This document shows, one piece after another, positions 59,247-64,000 of a stretch of DNA of 64,000 nt (positions are counted from its first letter, which is position 1; every line of letters begins with the position of its first letter). Source of the stretch: Brevibacillus porteri. Lineage in GTDB: Bacteria > Bacillota > Bacilli > Brevibacillales > Brevibacillaceae. Location of the stretch: contig NZ_PXZO01000021.1 in the NCBI RefSeq assembly GCF_003013475.1, positions 36,855 through 100,854 on the forward strand. Reading direction: 5' to 3'. The position numbers and the translations under genes were made by a program. The notes under the pieces were generated by a model. It worked only from the letters and a program-made list of their open reading frames with translations. It ran no database searches and was not told where the DNA came from.

Positions 59247-60352
59247 AAAAGCTGTTGTTTGCACTCTTATCTCTGACTCTTTTTACGACAGGGTGCATGG
59301 ACAAGATGAATATCGAAGATGTATCCCTGTCGCTCTTGATTGGTATTGACCTCGATGAAAATAACAACCTCATCTTTTCGACATCAAGCCCTGTATTTAG
59401 CCAGGAAGCAAAAATCAAGGAGGAAGTTTACATATCGCCAGCGATAACGATGCGGGAATCGCGGGAAGAAGACGACAAAACCTTTATGGCGCTGACAGTC
59501 GGCGGTAAAGTTCAGGCAATTTTGGTCGGGAAACGTGTGATGCAACACAAGGGCTGGTTAAAGTTGTTGGAGCCTTTACTCCGCGACCCAAAAAACTCGA
59601 TCACTGGAAGAATCGTGATGGTGGACGGGAACGCATACGATGTGATAAGTTATTTGCCGAAAGATAAACCACGCCTCCCCCTTTACTTGACAAAACTGAT
59701 TGATACCGCTCACCTTCGCAATATATGCACGAAAACAACCCTGCAAGATTTGCGTCGGGCTACATACGAGAGCGGGATCACCGCAAATGTAACCGAGATA
59801 AAAAAAGAGAAGAGGCTGTTTGTAACCGGAACCGCGCTGCTTGGTGAGGAAGGCGAGTACAAGTTCTCCCTCGCTCCCACGGAGAACAAGCTACTCCGCA
59901 TTTTGCAGCATGACACCAAAGGGGAGTTTTCTTTTACATTTAAAAACCCTAACCAACCCGTCGGGGAGATTTTTCCGGCGACTGCCTACAGTTTTTCGAC
60001 CAGTGGCATTTCCGTCAAAACAAAAACCGATTATGTGTCGGACAAGTTCAAGTTTGACATTAACGTACAAATGAGAGTAGTTCTAACCGAACGGCTTTTC
60101 AAATTGGATATCAGAAAAGAAGCGAAAAAATTGGAGCAGGAGATCGAACAGGAAATGACGAAACGAATGAAGAAGCTTATTCACAAGATTCAAACAGCTA
60201 AAATTGACCCTATCGGGCTCGGAATATATGCTCGTGCTTATGAGTATGAACATTGGAAACCAGTGAAGGAACGGTGGGGAGAAACATTAGCGAAAGCAGA
60301 TGTGAAGGTAAGCGTAAAAGTAATTATTGCAGGTATGGGAATCAGTAAATAA
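59243..60352 (+). CDS. Spore germination receptor lipoprotein GerC type
   Basis: A 369-residue Ger(x)C-family protein. A signal peptide ends in the lipobox TTGC (Cys about 18), so it is a lipoprotein. It has the usual MNIEDVSLSLLIGIDLD start of the mature part and a helical C-terminal third (EQEIEQEMTKRMKKLIHKIQ). It is the third receptor subunit. Overlaps gerB by 4 bases (ATGA). A strong terminator follows at 60531. Confidence 0.92.
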   Translation: MKKLLFALLSLTLFTTGCMDKMNIEDVSLSLLIGIDLDENNNLIFSTSSPVFSQEAKIKEEVYISPAITMRESREEDDKTFMALTVGGKVQAILVGKRVMQHKGWLKLLEPLLRDPKNSITGRIVMVDGNAYDVISYLPKDKPRLPLYLTKLIDTAHLRNICTKTTLQDLRRATYESGITANVTEIKKEKRLFVTGTALLGEEGEYKFSLAPTENKLLRILQHDTKGEFSFTFKNPNQPVGEIFPATAYSFSTSGISVKTKTDYVSDKFKFDINVQMRVVLTERLFKLDIRKEAKKLEQEIEQEMTKRMKKLIHKIQTAKIDPIGLGIYARAYEYEHWKPVKERWGETLAKADVKVSVKVIIAGMGISK

Positions 60353-60530
60353 TCGGTTTTTATCATTGGGCAATTAGAAAAAAAGCTCACCACTCAAAAT
60401 ATAAAAACAGGTAACGCGGAGAACAGTGGTCAGCGGTATCTGAACATACTCTTGTCAAGTAGATAGATTTAAAAAGAGCTCCATAAAATTATTAAGTGCT
60501 TTGTTCCCCCCTAATACTTTAACAAAAATA

Positions 60531-60574
60531 AAGTCGGTGATTCCCATAAATGGGGGAAACCGGCTTTTTTTTCG
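60531..60574 (+). terminator. Terminator of the ger operon
   Basis: AAGTCGGTGATTCCC and GGGGGAAACCGGCTT arms, then eight T, just inside the right repeat. Confidence 0.75.
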
Positions 60575-60586
60575 TATAAAAAGTTC

Positions 60587-60795
60587 CTTAGCGTACAAAA
60601 TCCGCACTTTGTTGGCGGTACCCCATACTAGTGGGTATTTGGTATGTTACGGATCGCACAAAGAACCATTGCTAGTTGTTCTTTATGGCTGCCTTGCTGT
60701 TATTAGCAAAGAAATGGCTATATAATGTTATACATTATATAAAGAACTATATATACCAAGGGTTTGACCTTGTTTATTATGAATTTAATATAATG
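60587..60795. repeat. Right copy of the perfect 209-bp inverted repeat
   Basis: Exact reverse complement of 56185-56393. The 18-bp direct repeat AAAAAGTTCCTTAGCGTA overlaps its inner end. No target duplication is evident at the outer ends (TGCT on the left, TGTA on the right). Confidence 0.92.
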
Positions 60796-60902
60796 TGTAG
60801 AGAGATAAATGCCGCTGCAGGAGTGGCCATGATGAGAAAAATATTTGTGCTTTCGGTGAAGTCCAACGTAGTCTTTACATTCAAGGCGATTGGTAAGAGC
60901 TT

Positions 60903-61706
60903 CTAAAGACGATGTCCTTTACCATACTCCCTTGCTACAAACGGTCCACCCATGAGCAGTTCTTCCAGCGGATCGTCAGCCGCGTTTTGAAGGTCACATT
61001 CGGAGATTTCGGCGGCATAAGCTTCGGCATTATCGCGGGGCTCGTAGCCCAATCGCTCAGCATCAGAGTTGATAAACCATGAGCGTTCATTGTCAGATAC
61101 ACCGTACAAAATGGAAAAATCGACCGTTTCGGCCAGGATGCAGCGGCGAAAAAGCCGGACCGCGTCGTCATAGCTGAGCCAGGTACTGAGGTGGCGCAGG
61201 TCTTGTGGGCGATCTTCAAAGCTACAGATGCGAATACAAACAGACTCTACGCCGTGTTTGTCAAAGTAAAGTCGCGCAAGATTTTCGCCAAATGCTTTAC
61301 TCACGCCATACAGCGTATCGGGACGTTGCATGACAGAAGAGTCAATGGTCTCACTCCGCGGATAAAAACCGACTGCATGTATGCTGCTGGCGAAAATAAC
61401 CCGCTGAACGCCGGCCTTTCTGGCAGCTTCGAAAACGTTGTATGTACCGGCAATATTCGCCTGAAGAATACGGGAAAACTCGCTTTCGTCAGGAATTCCG
61501 CCCAAATGAACTACAGTATCAATCCCTTGCATGGCGGCTTCCATTCCTTCTGTATCCGCCAGATCCAAGTGGATAAACTCCTCATCAGGCTGTAAGTCTT
61601 GAATCGGATTGATGTCGGTAAGACGCAAGCGGAATTCATCCCGTAAACGAGTTCTCAAAACTGTGCCAATGCGCCCAGCTGCTCCTGTAATCAACACCTG
61701 TTTCAC
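60903..61706 (-). CDS. NAD-dependent sugar epimerase/uronate-dehydrogenase-like
   Basis: A 267-residue extended short-chain dehydrogenase. It has the nucleotide loop TGAAGRIGTVL, VVHLGGIPDES and the active-site YGVSK (Ser in FASSIHAVG). The pattern after the active site (IRICSFEDRPQDLRHLSTWLSYDD) resembles uronate dehydrogenases that oxidise galacturonate or glucuronate. A signal for a GGGGGG ribosome site lies upstream of the ATG. It lies just outside the right repeat, in the opposite direction to the ger operon. The substrate is inferred. Confidence 0.75.
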   Translation of the reverse strand: MKQVLITGAAGRIGTVLRTRLRDEFRLRLTDINPIQDLQPDEEFIHLDLADTEGMEAAMQGIDTVVHLGGIPDESEFSRILQANIAGTYNVFEAARKAGVQRVIFASSIHAVGFYPRSETIDSSVMQRPDTLYGVSKAFGENLARLYFDKHGVESVCIRICSFEDRPQDLRHLSTWLSYDDAVRLFRRCILAETVDFSILYGVSDNERSWFINSDAERLGYEPRDNAEAYAAEISECDLQNAADDPLEELLMGGPFVAREYGKGHRL

Positions 61707-61882
61707 CTAAATCCCCCCTAAAAGCTTTTTAAAATTACTATTCTCGCATAATCTGCGGAAAACCTTTTTCATGATGAAATCATCGTATACAGGTATCCGT
61801 CTTTTGTATATCTGCTTGCACGGCCGTTGTAAGTGTAGCTAATATCACAAATCGGTAATTAAGAAAAGAGAGGATGATTTAC

Positions 61883-62032
61883 ATGATAACAATTGAAAAG
61901 TATAACGCTGAAAAAGAGGACAATTATCGAGATATTCTCCGCAAAGGCGGATATCCAGAAGAAGTCCTATCGAAATTGACTGATGAAGAATGTGAAGCTG
62001 AATATGATGCGGTTGAAGTGATTGGCGGGTAG
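61883..62032 (+). CDS. Small acidic protein
   Basis: A 49-residue protein (ITIEKYNAEKEDNYRDILRK, then SKLTDEECEAEYDAVEVIGG). GAGAGGATG lies upstream of the ATG. It starts a run of three small genes of phage style. Function unknown. Confidence 0.5.
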   Translation: MITIEKYNAEKEDNYRDILRKGGYPEEVLSKLTDEECEAEYDAVEVIGG

Positions 62033-62071
62033 TTATCACAACACACGATTTGTTAAATAGGAGGCGCACAC

Positions 62072-62203
62072 ATGGAATTGACCAAGGAGCAGCTTGACGA
62101 GCTTCCAGACAACAGCATTGTTGTGATGGGGTGCCGAGACTGCGAGGGTGCAGAAGAACATAAAAAAGTAAATGGAACATGGATATGCCAATGGTGCAAT
62201 TGA
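62072..62203 (+). CDS. Small zinc-ribbon protein
   Basis: A 43-residue protein with Cys pairs GCRDC and CQWC, a minimal zinc ribbon. AGGAGG precedes the ATG. The leader of this gene resembles that of the next (ACAACA...GATTTGT...GGGAGGCG). Function unknown. Confidence 0.5.
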   Translation: MELTKEQLDELPDNSIVVMGCRDCEGAEEHKKVNGTWICQWCN

Positions 62204-62238
62204 CACAACAATCGATTTGTAAAAAGGGAGGCGAGGAC

Positions 62239-62466
62239 ATGGAAGGAAATCACATTTTCGATTGGATAAAGGATGTCATTGAGGGCTCTGGTGGTTTACT
62301 CGATTATGAACGTCATGAATGGGCGGTACGGAACTATTCGGACGAAATGACGGCTGCTATCTGGATAATTAAATGCCTAGGAAATCCAAAATGCGCGGGA
62401 TCAGCCGAGGTACTGAAAGCAATCATGGATAGACGCAAGGAAATGGGTGAAACGACTACAATTTAA
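62239..62466 (+). CDS. Small helical protein
   Basis: A 75-residue protein (EGNHIFDWIKDVIEGSGG, then MTAAIWIIKCLGNPKCAGSAEVLKAIMDRRKEM). GGGAGGCGAGG precedes the ATG at 62239, preferred over an ATG at 62179. Function unknown. Confidence 0.5.
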   Translation: MEGNHIFDWIKDVIEGSGGLLDYERHEWAVRNYSDEMTAAIWIIKCLGNPKCAGSAEVLKAIMDRRKEMGETTTI

Positions 62467-62557
62467 CATTTCATTACTTGTGATAAAAATAACGGGAAAC
62501 TGGCCGAGCTACAGCTAGATCCCCGTTTATTCTAATACTAGTAACATTGGGCGTTTA

Positions 62558-63622
62558 TCATGTGTTATCAAAAAGGACCGTTTTAGTACCACTTCCCAAG
62601 GTAGCAAACAAGTTAAAATAGTAATTAGAGGAAGTGTCTAGCGTAAGTGGACCGTTCCAAGTAATGGAACCAAACTGGCTGCTGAATATGCCTGTTGGGC
62701 GGACATCCGAAAAAGCAGAGTTTACCGTAACATTGCCATTGATGTACGTACTTGTAATATTTGAATAACCGGCTACGTTAATTATCCCATCAGATCGGCT
62801 ATCTACCATGCGTTGAATTCTCAGTCCAGTGTGTGTCATGTCATGAATCAGAGAGCCATACATGTAGGTGTTGAGAATACCCTGATGCCCCGCTTGAATG
62901 ATACTGCCGACAACTTGTGTATTCAGCAGTTGAAATTCAATAGTGGTGAAGGGATCAGGAGGATTTAATGTAGTGAAGGAAATATTTCCGCTTATGATCG
63001 CACCGTTTGTGTAATTGGTATGGGTACTCACAGAAGTTCCGTTGTCAAAAGTGCCTATAACGGTAACGGGGCGGACATCTAGAGTGGTGGGATTTGGAAT
63101 GATGTAGACATTTTCTGCCGCCTGACTAGTTTGGATGGTGACATTTCTCGGAACCGTTGAGACGAAGTTCGACAAAGCACCGTCTCCCAAAACCCAAGGA
63201 CCGAGTCCGAGCAGTTGTACATGTCTAGCAGGTGGAATAGTAATATCTTCATCAAACGCTGAATTGGCTGCGATCAGGATGATGAGACGAGCTTTCATGC
63301 CGATCGCGACTGCCAAAGGGCTATTTGTTGCTGCATCTATAGCTGCTTGCAGGGAATTGAATGGATCAGCTGGCGTTCCATCACCCGGACCAGGAGCACT
63401 TGAGTCTGCCCAAAAGATACTATTTTCTCCCCAGATGAAGTTACTTGGCCCCGGAGGTCCCGGAGGTCCCGGAGGTCCCGGAGGTCCTGGAGGTCCCGGA
63501 GGTCCCGGAGGCCCCGGAGGTCCTGGAGGTCCCGGAGGTCCCGGTGGTCCAGGGATTAGCCGCCCTGGAAAAATATCTGGACATCCCCGAGGAAAATCCC
63601 AAGGGGGATAACAATTCTCCAT
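62558..63622 (-). CDS. Collagen-like exosporium-type protein
   Basis: A 354-residue protein. A short N-terminus (ENCYPPWDFPRGCPDIFPGRLIP) is followed by about twelve GPP triplets (about residues 25-60), then a beta-rich domain (GTPADPFNSLQAAIDAAT, then VTIQTSQAAENVYIIPN) of the pectate-lyase/beta-helix kind. This layout is like BclA-type exosporium filaments and phage or spore surface proteins. It has no signal peptide, as expected for a protein assembled on the forespore. GGGGAGGAG precedes the ATG. It is on the element with the ger operon. Confidence 0.8.
   Translation of the reverse strand: MENCYPPWDFPRGCPDIFPGRLIPGPPGPPGPPGPPGPPGPPGPPGPPGPPGPPGPPGPSNFIWGENSIFWADSSAPGPGDGTPADPFNSLQAAIDAATNSPLAVAIGMKARLIILIAANSAFDEDITIPPARHVQLLGLGPWVLGDGALSNFVSTVPRNVTIQTSQAAENVYIIPNPTTLDVRPVTVIGTFDNGTSVSTHTNYTNGAIISGNISFTTLNPPDPFTTIEFQLLNTQVVGSIIQAGHQGILNTYMYGSLIHDMTHTGLRIQRMVDSRSDGIINVAGYSNITSTYINGNVTVNSAFSDVRPTGIFSSQFGSITWNGPLTLDTSSNYYFNLFATLGSGTKTVLFDNT
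63445..63555. repeat. GGTCCCGGA 9-bp repeat encoding the collagen-like tract
   Basis: About eleven tandem copies of GGTCCCGGA or near copies; on the minus strand each encodes Gly-Pro-Pro units. Such tracts change length by slippage. Confidence 0.85.
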
Positions 63623-63846
63623 ACTAACTCCTCCCCTTAAATGAACATTACATTATTTTAATTACATGTAGTGGGAAAGGTGCGGAGAATGGAAATGATT
63701 GGGCTATAGACATGGCGCATTAGATGCCGTATGAGATAAGTTTTGTTGACCCTTTGCTGTCGAAACACTACTCCTTAACAAGGCGGGTGCCCCAAGCTTG
63801 CCGCTTGCGCTCTTGAAAACCGTGGGACGAACTACTTAACAAAAGA

Positions 63847-63874
63847 GAAAAAAGTGATTCCATTCAGAATCACT
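63847..63874 (-). terminator. Terminator of the recombinase-like gene
   Basis: On the minus strand AGTGATTC, loop TGAATG, GAATCACT, then TTTTTT, overlapping the stop codon. Confidence 0.7.
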
Positions 63875-64000
63875 CAGCAAAAACCAATGGTACATTCTTC
63901 TGATTAGCAAGATGCATGAACTTCCCCAATTCAACAGGGTTACGAGAGATTCGCTCAGCACTATGGCAGATTACCTTGTTTACCAATCCAGCCTCTATGT
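63870..64000 (-). CDS. Partial recombinase/resolvase-like protein, 3' end only
   Basis: Minus strand, 43 codons before the stop, cut by the window edge. IEAGLVNKVICHSAERISRN-PVELGKFMHLANQKNVPLVFAE resembles the N-terminal domain of a serine recombinase (SADRLSRN-type helix then a loop ending LVFVEE). The protein ends there, so it would be a short resolvase or a truncated one. Weak evidence from a short stretch. Confidence 0.45.
   Translation of the reverse strand, partial: IEAGLVNKVICHSAERISRNPVELGKFMHLANQKNVPLVFAE

Noticed and set aside
60829..60906. 25-residue frame after the right inverted repeat
   Set aside because: It has a possible ribosome site (AGGAGTGG), but the sequence shows no features and it converges on the next gene.
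63445..63555. Nine-base tandem repeats as a possible satellite or CRISPR
   Set aside because: They encode Gly-Pro-Pro units of a collagen-like protein.
55835..63622. Right end of the prophage within this window
   Set aside because: The missing part of spoVR would mark it, and no such sequence is present up to base 64,000.

Overview
The window looks like the chromosome of a spore-forming, low-GC Gram-positive bacterium of the Paenibacillaceae, most likely a Brevibacillus. The grounds are strong AGGAGG ribosome sites, the sporulation and germination genes (spoVR, a gerA-type operon, an exosporium-like collagen protein) and the gene families present. The genus is an inference from the proteins, not a database match.

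Bases 1-37,385 are host chromosome. At the left are a CGNR zinc-finger protein and an alpha/beta hydrolase. Next comes a small phage-like immunity block: an S24-like protein, an ImmA/IrrE protease, an XRE repressor, and a divergent BhlA-type holin across two matching operators. A loose run follows: a kinase-like protein, a BtrH-like protein, a symporter, a Rok-like silencer, Dps and a Cys/His-rich protein. A formate/molybdenum-cofactor cluster then spans 8.6-17.1 kb (mobA, fdhD, OFA transporter, MpsC-like protein, FdhF/YdeP-like oxidoreductase, moeA, mobB). Its transporter and oxidoreductase genes each sit behind a leader RNA with repeated small hairpins and a terminator. Further right are a MocR regulator with a pyridoxamine-oxidase-like gene, flavohaemoglobin with an FNR-type site and a Crp/Fnr gene, PepF, an MFS pump, and a BpsA-like gene behind a leader-peptide attenuator. 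HelD and some low-GC accessory genes close this part.

At about 37,566 the spoVR gene breaks off after its first 60 codons, directly against a large serine recombinase. This is the left end of an integrated element that continues past base 64,000, since the rest of spoVR is not found. The element carries a small holin-like toxin, a compact agr-type quorum-sensing unit (AgrB, AgrD with Ser in place of Cys, a kinase-less AgrC-like membrane protein, a LytTR response regulator) and a CI/Cro switch with four identical-form operators. An early phage region follows: structured RNAs, Rad50-like ATPase, RecT, MBL-fold protein, replication initiator with internal iterons, DnaB helicase, DUF1064 nuclease and a repeat-rich cytosine methyltransferase.

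From 56 kb the element carries spore-related cargo. A gerA-gerB-gerC germinant-receptor operon is enclosed by a perfect 209-bp inverted repeat. Beyond it are a uronate-dehydrogenase-like gene, three small phage-like genes, a collagen-like exosporium protein and the end of a recombinase-like gene. The best candidates for new biology are the prophage agr unit, the inverted-repeat germination cassette inside a spoVR-interrupting element, the paired-hairpin leaders of the formate cluster, and an orphan HEARO/omega-RNA-like transcript.
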